NCBI RefSeq assembly: GCF_036588685.1
Contig: NC_086378.1
Location: 78,261,127 to 78,325,126 of the forward strand
Length of the DNA stretch: 64,000 nucleotides
DNA from: Mytilus trossulus
Taxonomy: Eukaryota > Mollusca > Bivalvia > Mytilida > Mytilidae
Reading direction: 5' to 3'
In this document: one piece after another, positions 12,661 to 25,307 of the stretch
Layout of the letters: each line of letters opens with the position of its first letter
Numbering within the stretch: position 1 is the first letter of the stretch
The notes under the pieces: generated by a model
Told to the model about the DNA's origin: nothing
Database searches by the model: none
What the model saw: only the letters and a program-made list of their open reading frames with translations
Translations under genes and position numbers: made by a program

Positions 12661-15600
12661 TTAATTTATCAAAGAAAAGTTGTAACGGGTTCTCTCTCCC
12701 GTCTGTCTCTCCGTTGCTATCACTTCTAATTCTGTCCATCCGAATTTAAATTGCACATCCACATGACGCCTTTCCGCGGACGGACTTGGAATAGGAACGC
12801 GAAATTCGCCCAGCTTTTTACAACCGTTGTCGTCGACATAACTAGCATTGTCTTTTAAGGTATAGTAGATAGCAACACTAACTGACCCCTGGCTACTCAT
12901 CACTGTATGATACTCGACATTCACAATCTCATCTACTGGTACTCTCTTATTCTTTTGCATAAACGTTTCAAATACATCTCTGCAACGGTCCCCAGTTTCT
13001 CCATACACACGTTTACTCGGATCATGCTTCGACTCGTCAAATAATGGACGTATCCGTCTACCATATGTGCATCTTGTAATACGTGATGTTATAAAATCAG
13101 GCTTATGACCAAACAGAACTGCACCTTTGGCAACCGCTAGTCCGGGATCTTCTCGTGGGATCAAAATACGTACGTCAGGGAATGCTTGCTGAATTGCATC
13201 TTGTACAATTAAACATTCTGAAAACCCACCAACAAGAAGAAAAGTTTTCAAATTTGTAGTGGGTATCTTTTTTAAGACTTTGCGTATTTCTTGTACAATG
13301 TGCGAACATGCAGTATCAAAAAGTGATCTTATTAAATCTCCGTCCATTCTCATCTTATCTCCTACTAACGAGATCTTATCACGATATTCGGAGCCATCAA
13401 TCACGTCTTTAAATTCTTTTTCCAAGAAACGCAAGCAAAGACCATTCAAGTCTGCAAACGGCTTTATCGTAAAGTTTATCTTCTTTTTGGTTGGTACACT
13501 TATTGATCTCTTTAGTATTTCAAATTCCCTCACCAAATCAAGGTAGCTGGCGGAGTTGTCATTTGCTAATGACTCCATGACCCTCTCTCCAACAATATTT
13601 TCTAGAAAGTTTAGGAATTCTTTGTCAACGGTGGTCCCACCACAAGCTCCCCCAGAGGCTGAACAAAGTTCTTGTAAATTGTCCTGACACACCTTATGAT
13701 GAGCAGTTATATCGACGGTACCTCCTGAAGAGAAAAAGGTAAATTATTAAAGCAAATATTAAAATATAAAGTTATATAAATATATATGAATACATGAAGA
13801 TTGCATGTGTGACAACGAGACAGCAAGCAAACAACACATTAAAATCGAGGGAGCCTCTTAAAGCTTGCTTTTTACATGCTTAAATGCATTAACACAATAT
13901 GCAATACAGATTTATCACATATATATTTTCCCTAAACATTTTTTGCTAAAGGACTGTTCATAAAAATTTCTGCATTATTTGGTTAAAGTTTGCCCTCAAT
14001 TAGTTTCTGTAAAGAAGATAAGATTTGTTTTTTTTTTAATTTTCGTAGAGTAAGCATGTGTCACTAGTACCCAAAATCTGCCACTTGACTTTGTTGTTTC
14101 AGATGAAATCAAAATCAGTTTTAAAGATATAGTAATTCAATTTGGTTGGCAATTGTTTTCCAAATAAGGATCAGGTAAAGATTACCTAAGTTTCAGATAA
14201 TATAATTTTACGTTTGATGGATACAAAGTGAGCTTAGATGTAAAATGATGTTAGTTAATTTGAAAACCATAAGGAACTGTTGAAAGTGCACTTCCGGCTG
14301 AAAGAATAAAATAAATCTAAGACTTTTACATTTACTTCTTTGTTTACATGCTCATCATATTGCTAGAGATTTTTATCACAATCCGGTACATGTAAGCGCT
14401 CACTCATTTGTAAAACTACTTACATTTTTAAAACGTTTACGAACAAAAATTTCAGTGAAGAACAGTATTTCATCGCAACTTAATAAAACGTTATGATTAA
14501 TTATGTGTTGCCATTATGTTTTTGTATGTTTTGCTTTGTTTGAATCATCAATGTAACAAAGTGTTACAGTACCTTGTTTTGTGGAGAGGGCTTACATAAG
14601 CTTTGCCTGTTGCCTAATACAATTCAGTTTATTTGAATAAACTACAGTTCTGTTTAAACTTAAATGATTATGTTTTGTCGTACCATTCTACCTATATTGA
14701 CCATTAATTACTTAGTATCATCTGGTAAAGAATACTATCTGTTGGTATTTTCATTTTAACGTAAATCTCATAGCTAACGTTATAACTCATTATTTGTAAA
14801 ATCATCTGCTAAAAAGACATGATGGCACCTATCACGTTATAACATACCTCCTATATCTACTACTAAATATTTGGTATCATCATCTGCTACAGAAAATCCC
14901 TCGGTGGCCCCTGTCATTTTATCAGGAGGTAGATGCTGACAGTATATAGATGCAGCCTCTGGTTCCAATGCGATCATTAATCGGTCTCTTCTAATACCCG
15001 CCTAGGAGAAATATACAGAAATGGTTTACTAGTAAATAAAATGGCATTTGCATGTAAAAGATCCTATTAGGTCGATACATTTAAATACAATAATTATTTT
15101 TCTTACTTGAAAATCCATAATTTCAAAAAGATGTTTATTGACTATAGTTGTAGAAAATTCTTATTTAATTTTATTCAAATAGTAATTGCATACTAAAACA
15201 TTACTGGACAAGAGAATGTCAAAAGGCAATTTTTTTATGATTAAACAACATGACATCAATACGACTTCTACATATATGTGACCCAAACATATGTATATAG
15301 AGCTACCTTTTCAGCACTTTCTCTCATGAACTCTTTCGCCTTATCCGTCCACATGGCCGGTACTGTTAGAACCCATTTTATCTCGTCTGGCTGTAGATTT
15401 AAACCTTGTCTCTCCACATGACCCATCATATGTTCTCTTAAAGCCCCGATTGAGGCTGCAAATACATCTATGGCGGGAAAAGATGCCCCTCTGATATCAT
15501 CGATTTCCATTTCCCTGGATATATCCTTCATGTATAAAAATAAAACAGATGTTGGCTCGAGGTTGTTGGAAAAGATACCAGGCATACATGCATTTATTTA

Positions 15601-16318
15601 TTTCAAATGCGTTCTATACAAAATACAGTTTCGTTTGATTTAGATTTATTTATTATATTAAATATGCTAACGGATTTTATTGAAAGTTTGCTTATCACTA
15701 AAACAAGTCGATAGTGTTCAGCCTCTTCAAATTCAAAAAAAGAATATTCTTTTTCAATACTAGTATATTGCAAAAAGAACGTTTACAAGGATTTCTTTTC
15801 AATTTATAGTTATACAGTATAGTTGCATAATCAGATGTTCTAAATAAGTTATATGTTGGAAACTAGGGAGCCTCAAAAATAAAAATTCACGTAAATACTA
15901 TTCCAAAAACAATGGTCAATTCAAGCACCTATACTATCCACGCAATCTTTAAACTCATAATTAATTTTACTACCTTCTTAATCGTAAATTTTACCTCACG
16001 TGTGTAAAGAACCATTTTAAATCTTTCAAAATAATAATAATCGTCAACCCTTCCTGCCGAGGCAATATTAGCGTACTCATTTTCCGCATCATAACCAAAT
16101 GCTACCAATTCTTTAGTCTCCTTTCTCAAAAGAATGCATGTTGGAGCTTTTAGGGACATGACGGTACTTGTCCCAGAATTCCATGCTGTGTTCGCATGTA
16201 TATTCAGTTTATCCCTATCATATTCGCCTTTCATGGAGTAAGCGTATCCGGAATATGTGGTTCCAAAATCAATGGCCGCCACCATTAAAATATCTCTAGG
16301 TCTGCCACCTGTAGCCAT
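12661..16318 (-). CDS. HSPA12-like: HSPA12-like HSP70 protein, gene 2
   Basis: Atypical HSP70-family ATPase, likely cytosolic. Coding exons: 16318-15995, 15525-15307, 15001-14848 and 13724-12661 (stop included), giving 586 residues with intron phases 0, 0 and 1 and GT..AG borders. Motifs: DFGTTYSGYA at residues 17-26; ERFKMVLYTRE closing exon 1; WVLTVPAMWTDKAKEFM in exon 2; ALEPEAASIYCQHLPPDKMT in exon 3; DIGGGTVD at 230-237, split by intron 3; LLVGGFSE at about 395-402; GAVLFGHKPDFITSRITR downstream. All nucleotide-binding signatures of HSPA12 are present and nothing is truncated. The ATG at 16318 starts a MATGG N-terminus shared with gene 3. Gene 1 lies 2.8 kb downstream on the same strand. 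Its closest relative in the window by eye is gene 3. Confidence 0.92.
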
Positions 16319-16464
16319 TATCTAAAACCTGTACGATATACTACAATACAGGAAACAAATACATTTACTTCAATTATTTACCACCATTTCTTATTATTTG
16401 TGTGTGTCTTATACACGTTAGCGGATTAATTTTATCACAACTGTTAAATCATAAACCCCTGGTC

Positions 16465-16482
16465 GGATCTTCTTGAAGAACT
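16465..16482 (-). promoter_or_regulatory. Candidate heat-shock element upstream of gene 2
   Basis: Plus-strand GGATCTTCTTGAAGAACT holds two perfect HSF units in the correct alternation and 5-nt spacing (TTC then GAA), preceded by a near-match (GGA for GAA). It lies about 150 nt upstream of the gene 2 start codon, where a proximal promoter element would sit if there is no 5' untranslated intron. Such a short motif can occur by chance. Confidence 0.3.
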
Positions 16483-16659
16483 ACAACATGTTTTCCAACA
16501 AGATTTCAGTACTGAGGTACAAAAAACACACTCACCATAAAGACCTCAGTATTGGAGTGTTTTTAAAACTACCCATACCAACAAAATGTTATCACTGTAA
16601 ACAATTGCATTACCAAGACGACCTCAGCACTTGAGTATGTGAGTACTACTTACACATTT

Positions 16660-16945
16660 AACACATAGTTGTCGTTTGTTGATGTGGTTCCTATGTGTTT
16701 CTTGTTTCTTGAGAAAAAAAAATCAGATTTGAGCGTTGGTTTTCTTGTTTAATTTGTTTTGCTAGTATTTTTGGAGCCCTTTATGATCCTTTATCATGTT
16801 TATAGCTTGCTGTTCGGTGTGAGCAAATGCTCCGTGTTGACGGCCGTACTTTGACCTATAATGGTTAATTTTAAATATTGTGACTTAGATAAAGAGTTGT
16901 CTCAATGGCACTCATACCACATCTGCATATATATCTAATATCTCA
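16660..16945 (+). repeat. Mussel dispersed repeat, family A
   Basis: Forward copy beginning near GTTGTCGTTTGTTGATGTGG and running through GCTCCGTGTTGACGGCCGTAC to AAAGAGTTGTCTCAATGGCA and the CATATCTAATA tail. It extends further 5' than the copy at 38.0 kb. Confidence 0.7.
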
Positions 16946-19006
16946 GTATTAAAATATGACAACCGCTCTCATCACCAAAACCTTAGTACTAAACATTCTC
17001 ACCACTAAAAATGGGGTCTTTAAAGTCTGTTCCAGGAAGATAGGCGGATTGACAGATTTTCGTCGATTTTACGGGATTTTATAATACATTGTAAGAGGTT
17101 GATATTTCCCTACAGGACATCCATACCCTACTGGGTCCACCAATTATCATTTAGCCCATAGACGTTTGGGGTATCAATCCCCTCTTTTATTTTATTTTTT
17201 TTATCATGGGGTAACAGATATATTCATAATTTCCATTTCTTAGTTTGCTTACACATAAGAAAATGTTTCTCAGAGACTGAGTAGATACTCTTTTACAGAG
17301 ATTGTGTTTTCTATCGTGATCAATACTTGATCGAGGGTTGTTACTTTTAAGGAAGAAAGATACAACGAATCCAGGGTTCCCGAATGGCAGACTGTTAAAG
17401 TCATTCTTTGAAAAGGTATACCGGTACCAAGCATGATTGGTTAATTGTCATGGAATATATACATGATATATAGCTATGTTACAGATGAACACGTTTATGT
17501 TGCAATTGTCGTATCCACACTCCAGCCCTCTTTTTCTCGGTTGTATCAATCATCACTGATTTGTACCTATCATGAGCAACACAACTACTAGTATGCCTCA
17601 TGTGGAGCAGGATCGGCTTACACTTCATGAGCCCCTGAAAACACCCTTTTATTGGATTTGATTTATAAAGAATTTCTTATTTTACTTTCAGTTTATACTG
17701 TTGTAGCAACAACGCTAGTGAATGATGTTTTGATTCTGCTTCTGCTTGGAATAAAATAGCATTGCCTTATATATGATGAAATATATTATATATATGTGTA
17801 CGTAGCTTTATATCTTTATGAACATTTAAATGTAAAAAAAAAGAGATTTGAATATTACATGTAGTTCTTAATCATACTGTAAATGTACATATATTGTGAG
17901 TATCAATATCATGCTGTCATGTATTAATTGGAACAATAAATACAATCTATTATGATTCTAAAGATCAATTTACAGAAAATTAGGTTTTACTTTCACTTTC
18001 GCTTTCTGAAAGAAATAAGCATATGTTACGTATGGCAATGTATTCTTTTGTACAATTTTTATGACTAAAAAGATCTAAAAAGGGTAGTACATTTCAGTAT
18101 GTTATTTGTTCAAAAAAGATAATGAAATGTGTAGCTGTATTAGATATCCGGCACACTAAAACAGTAAGGGACACATTGAATAATTACAGCATGTACAGTA
18201 CGATCACTACAATATTGTGCGTCAGTATACAAGAAGTTGTATTGTTGTTTAAATCCGTGTTTTAGGGTCTAGGGAATTGATAGAGAACAATTGTCATCAC
18301 ATCTTCGGCCTTTTGGTCTTCAATGTTGACAAGATAGTTCGATCAAAGTCAGTCTCATTCACAATCATTTACTTCTCCTTACTTCAGATTAACTTGAGAC
18401 ATCAATGACATCAATAGCTACATCCTGGAAATTTAAGACGATTTTTCCGTTAAAATCGGTCATGAGTACTTAGCTCTAATCTCCAGGCTTTTATCAATAT
18501 TCCAAAAAGAGGATGCATCATTATAAATGAGCATGCCTTGAATAATCTGGATTTCACTGTACATTTAAAAGATAATGGAGTTGCGAGACGTCCTGTAACC
18601 GTGACAGTCAGTTGTTATCGGAAATTGAAAATATATGATATATATAGGTAAATTTGGAATGTGAAAGTTATTTTAAAATATTAACGTATAACGTTAGAAG
18701 CAAAAGTATGAACCATTACCTGAAAAGATATTCCTTTTCCCTGGTCATTAACACAAAAACTCTATCACAACTGTAATCATGTCAACTACGTTTTCGTCTG
18801 TTTTGTTATTCTATTTATAGTTATCTTGGTAATTTCCATCCGGGGTTTTTAACGTTCTAAATTTAGTGTGATTTTAGATATTGAAAAAACAGGTATAAAA
18901 CAAATGAATTTAGATATTGCCTGCAATATTATATGCATAAATTAATTATAAGAGCCATGCGACCTAAATCAGCGTCCGTCTTTCGACAACAACTGGTGCA
19001 CATAGT
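16946..19006. other. Intergenic; one mussel repeat fragment, no gene
   Basis: About 17520-17650 (TGTGGAGCAGGATCGGCTTA, then CACTTCATGAGCCCCTGA) is a known mussel repeat. It is the reverse complement of a related block at 21360-21450. The rest is AT-rich with no frame worth calling. Confidence 0.5.
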
Positions 19007-19203
19007 AGTCCTATAACATATGACCTCGGGGCATTATTTACTATTTCTATTTACTGTTCTGATTTTTTTTTTTACTATCAATGTGCCACCCGAGGTCATA
19101 TCGCTAAAGGCAAAATTCGCATTCAAAAAAAATAAAAAATGAAAATATCAGTATAAAAACGTTAAAAATTGAATAAGAATGCGAAGTCATATGTTATAGG
19201 ACT
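19007..19203. mobile_element. Short MITE with 18-bp inverted ends
   Basis: Starts AGTCCTATAACATATGAC and ends with the exact inverse GTCATATGTTATAGGACT about 197 bp later. The interior is non-coding. A flanking AGT occurs on both sides and could be a target duplication, but this is ambiguous. Confidence 0.7.
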
Positions 19204-20989
19204 AGTGCACATAGAAGATTCAAATACCTAAGATTTAACGTGCCTGTGGATAAATTTTCAGTATTGCGGAAAGTAAAACGGCAGACAAAAGTTGTAAAGG
19301 TAACGGGTAAAGTTATCTATCTCATCACACCTTTTGTTCGTATATCTAGCATTTTAACCTTTCTTAAAATTGTGAAAAAAAGGTTTTCTATGAGTTGCAG
19401 CAAAAACATTTGCAATCAGATTTTATCATCAAGTCGTGACGACAGTATTTAATTAGAATGAAAACTTATATTGTGCTCGATAAAATTGTGTGGAAGCACA
19501 AGTAGTATAAATGTCATAAATCAGTATATGATCGTATAAGGAATGGGGAAAACACAAAAAGGACAATCGAAAGAACGTTATATGTATCTAAAACATCGTA
19601 AGAACTTTTCGCCATCGAAAAATAAATTATTCAACTATTTTCGTATCTTTCTTTACAAAAATAATTCCATCACTTTTGTCGTAATTGACATCATTTTTGT
19701 CGAGCCTGCGACTTGTCGCAGAAAGCTCGATATGGGGTAAGTGATCCGGCGGCGGCGTTAGCTAATTTCGTAAAAACTTCATATTTTAGAAATTTTAGAC
19801 AACTATATTTGGTGTATGGAAATATTTTATGATCTATATTTCAGTCGCGGAGGTTTAAATGACCATGACCTCATTTTCACGGTTCATTGCTCAGTGTTAA
19901 GGTTTTGTGTTTTAATCTGTTTTTCTATTAGCAATAGAACAATCATATAGGCGAGTGACTTATTTTAAAAAGACGCTTAGTTAACTTGGCGACTTTAATG
20001 CACCCACCTAACACACAGCTGTATTATATATCATTCGAAAGCTGATAATCTGTACTTTATGTTTTGCCCGGTCGTAAAAAAATCGGACGGTGCATTTTCT
20101 GTTAAATCAAGGTGAAAGGTCATGAAAAAAAATCCACTTTTTGCGATTATTAAACAAAACGCTATTTTCTAATGCTTGTACCCTAAAATTTGTCAAAAGA
20201 TCATATGAACTTTAAGGAACATGATACATAATTTCCAAATCAAACAAAAAATAAGAAATTCGATGCGCAAAATTTCCCGAAAATTGAAATTTATCACTAA
20301 TCCTAAAAAAATGAAAAAAATTTAAAAAGCAAAATATATCTTTGGGAAACGATATTTGTATGCTAAAAAAAAGATAAATGTATATATTTTAGGTCAAGGA
20401 ATATTTGTTTTGTAATTTTAAAAAAATGTTAATATGTATTTTTGTTCATGGATCATCCTTCTATTGAAGTGTTTGCAGTCGCCCAAAAATCTACCATCTT
20501 CAAATAGCGATCATTTTGTTAATTTATGTTCAAATAGCACATCGCTAATTGTGAATATCAGGGAGGAGAATGAGATTTTATAATAAAAGAAGGGATATTA
20601 AAGTTAAAACATAATATATGCGAGATAATTGAGGTTAAACTGTTTTTTACTAAGTCAAACATTTTTACTTTTTGTAATTATGTTTAAATGCAAACATGGC
20701 TTTGCTACTAAATCGTAGGCGACATTGAAATAAGTAACCTTGATTAGAAACACTTGGTTGTCTAGAGCAGGATGTAAACTAAATAAAATGCGGCTGTTTC
20801 TTATTTAGTTTTAAACCGTGGTATATTAAATCATATTAAATGTGTTTAGAAGTTTAATCGCTTTAATTATTTGAATAAAAGATGCTTTGAGAAATTTCTA
20901 CATAAGCTCTTAAAATACAAAAGCATGTCATTGTGGATGTAAAACACTATAAGCATTGTATAATAACAAAATGACAAAGTTAAATACCC

Positions 20990-21180
20990 TCTTTACCTTA
21001 TAAGATCATTCGCTGTTTTAGGAGGGATCGTTTTTATGGAATGTTGTGTTTTGTGAACTGTTGTTCGTCTCTTGGACTTTAATTTTATTTTTGTTCATGG
21101 TTTTACTTAACTTTATTTGACTCATGGTTTTAGATGTTGATTGTCCCTTTGGTATTTTTTTCACGGGGATATATATATAG
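20990..21180 (+). repeat. Mussel dispersed repeat fragment, family F
   Basis: TGTTGTGTTTTGTGAACTGT through to GATTGTCCCTTTGGTATTTT is recognisable as a diverged fragment of a common mussel interspersed repeat. It lies inside the 3.8-kb inverted-end element. Confidence 0.4.
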
Positions 21181-21499
21181 AACCAAATCGTTATCATGAT
21201 ACATTTAGCTACACTGATCTATAATTTCAAAACCTTTTACTACTTGAATAGTGACGAAATATACTATAGGGACATTTAACTCATAATTAAAAACGAACTG
21301 ACAAAGCCGGGCAACAAACGAACAAGACACGCAACAGTATACAAAACACAACATATAAAGCTACAGATTGAGTAACACAATCTCCCCAAAAAATTTTGAG
21401 TGAACTCAGGGGCTCCCAAAGGGTAGGCAGATTATGTTCCACATGTGACAACCGTCTTAGTTTAAATATATTTATTTATAGTGGATTGGGAAACAAGTT

Positions 21500-21810
21500 T
21501 TGCAACTTAAATTAATCTCTTTCCACTTTGCGTGAGCAAGTGCTGCCTTGTATCGGCATTAGTCTGTTCTTTTTCGAAATCTACAAACGTGTGTTTAACG
21601 TGCAAGAGATATGGCTCTCTCTTTATACGGGGCAGCCATTTATCGTCCCCTTCCGACGGACTTTCATTGTTTCCTTAAGACCATACTCACAAATGTTGTC
21701 TAGTAGAGCAGAAAATTCAGTCCCTGAAATTTTCATCACGGAACGGAAATCGAACCAGGAACCTTTGTGTTAGTAGTTCGAAGCAATAACCACTACACCA
21801 CTGCTCTCTT
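21500..21810 (-). repeat. tRNA-derived SINE inside the 3.8-kb element
   Basis: On the minus strand, about 21807-21735, an A box (TGGTGTAGTGGTTA) is followed by a clean B box (GGTTCGATTTC). The body continues with GGGGACGATAAATGGCTGCC, resembling the central domain of mollusc SINEs. It is too degenerate between the boxes to be a functional tRNA. Confidence 0.6.
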
Positions 21811-23729
21811 TTATCCGTCTTGTGGCTCATGAATTTCCTAACTCGGTGCCAAGCCTTATTCGGTTGGTGTCATTCACGGCAGAGATGACGGCAATTTGGT
21901 TACGTCGATGGAACTTATCAGTCGTCATCTGGCGAAACAGATATCTCATAATTATCCACCAACTCGAAGTGGCGTCCATGAAATTTTCAAAGGGCTGATT
22001 TCAACTTTGCATTTGAACTCTGGTTTAGAACCATGTTTAAACCAACATTTTTCTTCAAATGTCCTGTACCAAGTCAGGCATATGACAGTTGGTATCGAAT
22101 AATCTGTTTCTTTGTATGTTGGCGTGTGTTTTTTTGTAGCAGTTCAGTGTTTCTGTTATATCGTTGTGTTCCTCTTATAGTTGATGTGTTTCCCTAAATT
22201 TTGCTTTGTGACCTGGATTTATTTCAGTTACAAGTAAACCTATTGATCACTATTGAATAGCGGTATACTATAGTTGCCTTTATTTCAGAGGAGTTGCGGC
22301 TCAATAAAATCGGTCTCCTCCTTTAGTAGTATAGGAATGCAGTCTTTGCTATAATGTTGTTAGATGGAAATGAGAAGTTTATAATTTTGTAGTAAGGGGT
22401 GGTTTTATTGGTGGTTTTATGCACATTTCTCTTGTCGTAAAACTTTTTCTCAACCAACTCGCATCATCGATTTTAAGATTCGTGATGGGGTAAACTATAT
22501 CTGTTGAGTCTTTTATTTCCAATTTCAATGGAAAATACGAGTCCATCATTGTCACAAATGTTGCACTCTTTAGTGAGATGACATCATCTATATAGTGGAA
22601 AGTGAAGTTTCAAGATAATGATAGCTTCTTTTCAGTCGTCATCAGAAACTCTTGCATGAAGTCATCCTTGTATGAAAAATGAACTTGTCATTCAAGCTAT
22701 TCAGGAAGTCTAGTTGTAACTAGAATCTTTGCGTATAAATGGATATTTTTTCTTCAAAATTATTCTTATTTTATGAATTAATACATGTAAACAATGAACA
22801 ACGCAATTCAAGCAATCAAGAAATCAAGTCTTATAATGTGTTTACAATTTTTTTTAAATTCTTTGAAATTTCAATTTTCATAAATTTATTTTTATTTATT
22901 ATGGTCTAAATTTTCAAATAAATAAAAAGGTCTTTTCACTACATCAATATTGATAATGAAGCTACAAATCAAACAATTAGAAAAGTCAAAATATGTTTAT
23001 TTCAAACTGGTAGTTACAATGCAGATTGCAATCTCTTAGTTTCACCCCCTTTATTTCAAGCAATAAGATGATATGCGCACGTATTTTTTTTACTCTAAAT
23101 TTTTCAGATTCTTAAGAATTTGTTTATTAAATCTTATATTGACCACATACAATGTTTAAATAGGAAGAAATTCTTAAAAGCAGTGTTTTCGCAGATGGCG
23201 GTATTTTGGGCAACTGTATGAGTTGTTATGATTTGCTGTTTGATTAGAAGTAAGCATACTTTTAGGAAATTTTATGATGTCAAAAACTTCTTTGATGGTC
23301 ATTACAGGGTATTACTTAGTTTAAAGTGATTAGCAGTTGCACCAGAAAGAAAAATTTGGGTTTTCACACATTTTGTTAACTTTTACTCGAATTTCAGGAA
23401 ACATGTGCTCTCTGTCAAACCACGCTTTAAATATTAAAAAATGCATTTGAATAATGACTGTTAATCGCTCTGCTAAAAGTTTAAAATTGTTTGCATATGT
23501 GAATTAAGTATATAAAAGTCATATAATGCAATCAGGCTGAAATCTTCAAAAATATGCACTTATTCGTCCTTGGCCTTTGATATCGATTTGACGGAAATTG
23601 CACCGTACGATTTTTTTACGACCGGGCAAAACAGATAGTACAGATGTGTAGCTTTAAAATGATATATAATTTAGCCGTGTGTTAGGTAGGTGCATTCAAA
23701 ATTTAATTTTATGGTTAAAGTCACTCGCC

Positions 23730-24728
23730 TAATGCGGGGTTCACACATTGCCGATTATTGCTCCCGATTGAGATCAGACAGCAATACGACACGAAAAGTG
23801 AAAAAGTCGGATTAGTATCCTCAACTATCTGGAATGTCCTATCATTGTCTGAACACATTCGTTTTAGTTCGTAACAGATTCCTACGGATCGGGAGGGTCC
23901 GAATAGTTCGGCAAAGCATCCCGACAGTGAGGTGCGTCCCGTAACATTCGGGGCAACTCAGCCGATTTTGTCTAGTCGGATTACAATCGTGGCTATGTCG
24001 TGACAGATTCTGCTGTATCGGATCGAATTCCGAACAATGTCTTGTGTATTCTGGACGGTGTCCTGTGGAACGGGAATGATCCGGAGTAATTTTACATAGT
24101 TGTTTTTCTGCCGATTGAGTCCAGATTGCATCCAGATCTTGTCGATTGCGAACCGTTTTTTGCCGAAACCGTTCCGAAACAGTCCCGTTATTAATACGAA
24201 ATTCGTCAATGATACCCACGTCAGAGTCCCGACAATTACAGAATACAATACGACTGAGACCAGACAAAGCTGTTTGCAATGCGATAGAGCGGACTATGAT
24301 AGGATTACGTTCCGACAGTACTTGATCATCCCGAATATGCCGACAGTTTTCGAACGGATAACTTCCGTCAGCGTCGGTTCACTGTCCGGTCACTGTCTGA
24401 TCTCAGTCGGATAACATTCGGTAGAGTCGGGACGCAGTCGTGACAGACTCGGTCGAATTTTACCTGGCGAAAAATACAAATCGGATTAGAAGCGGATTCA
24501 GAACGGTATTATCGGGACTAATTCGCTTAGAAACGGTTGAATATCGGTGCTTCCTGAATACTATCTGATTGTTGTCGTGATCAAATTATTTTTTTTACAA
24601 ATTTTAATTTAAGTTTGAATTTCCATCCACGATTCACAGGATCTTGATCAGACTTTTAATAAATTTTAATCGGGAATGGTCCTATCAAGAACGGTAGTAA
24701 AAATCGTGAATGTGTGACCCCAGCTTAA
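23730..24728. mobile_element. CG-rich ~1-kb element with inverted ends
   Basis: Left end TGCGGGGTTCACACATTG and right end AATGTGTGACCCCAGC are inverted versions of each other, with further inverted matches inward (TCCCGATT). The core is a compositional outlier: dense in TCGG, CCGA and CGTGACAG words in otherwise AT-rich DNA. Flanking TAA may be a target duplication. Frames of up to 145 codons exist because stop codons are scarce in this composition; they show no domain. It directly abuts the 3.8-kb element. Confidence 0.6.
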
Positions 24729-25307
24729 TAGTTGTTTGAATAATTGAAGAATTGTTAGCTGTACATGTCTGCCTGGCATGGTTCATCTGAGCTTGACCTA
24801 ATTTTAATGGTCCTTTTGTCAATGTTTAGTTTTCTTGGTTAATGTTAAGTTTATGTGACAGTTGTAATAAAGCTCTATATTTAGGTCTATCATAGATGTA
24901 ATACCGATGCACATGTATACCCCTAGGGGTTGAAGGCATATATATCAATAATATTAATAATCAGTTAAGAAGGCGAGTCATTTCAGCGTGTGCACTATTG
25001 TTTACATTACAATAGAGAGACTTGATCTTAAATAACCTGGCGACACTCCTCAAAATTTTCTCCGGTGGAAGATGTTTTGTTCTTTTTGAGAAAGATTATA
25101 AACCTCTCGGTCTTGAGCGATGTTGTGGTCCCCTGAATTTTTATCATGCCGTATGGACTATGTCTAAACTTCGATGTTTACACTTGAATCTCTTATTTTC
25201 TATATACAGACGTAACAAAAGTATAATTAAAACTTTAAACGTTAAATGTCTACTGTTTTATACGAAAAAGAAATTCTACTAGGATGTGGTTCCACGATAT
25301 CAAAATA
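24729..25307. other. Intergenic, nothing recognised
   Basis: No gene or repeat family recognised. An 86-codon open frame at 25022-25282 has no recognisable domain. Confidence 0.5.

Larger units (their letters stand above)
19950..23729. mobile_element. 3.8-kb element with long inverted ends and TA duplication
   Basis: The first ~170 bp and the last ~170 bp are inverted copies: tips GGCGAGTGACTT and AAGTCACTCGCC, then CACC(C/T)ACCTAACACAC, ATTATATATCATT, and an inner TTTTGCCCGGTCGTAAAAAA match. The element is bounded by TA on both sides (19948-19949 and 23730-23731). The interior has no transposase-like frame, and a SINE and other mussel repeat fragments lie inside, so it appears non-autonomous. 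Confidence 0.7.

Noticed and set aside
4419-16318. Genes 1 and 2 as one transcription unit
   Set aside because: Each has its own start, stop and candidate poly(A) signal, with 2.8 kb containing three repeats between them.
21735-21807. Possible functional tRNA gene on the minus strand
   Set aside because: A and B boxes are good, but the flanking sequence continues into a SINE body and no clean acceptor stem is visible.
23842-24279. 145-codon minus-strand open frame
   Set aside because: It lies within the CG-rich element, where stop codons are rare by composition; the sequence is made of recurring short words and shows no domain.
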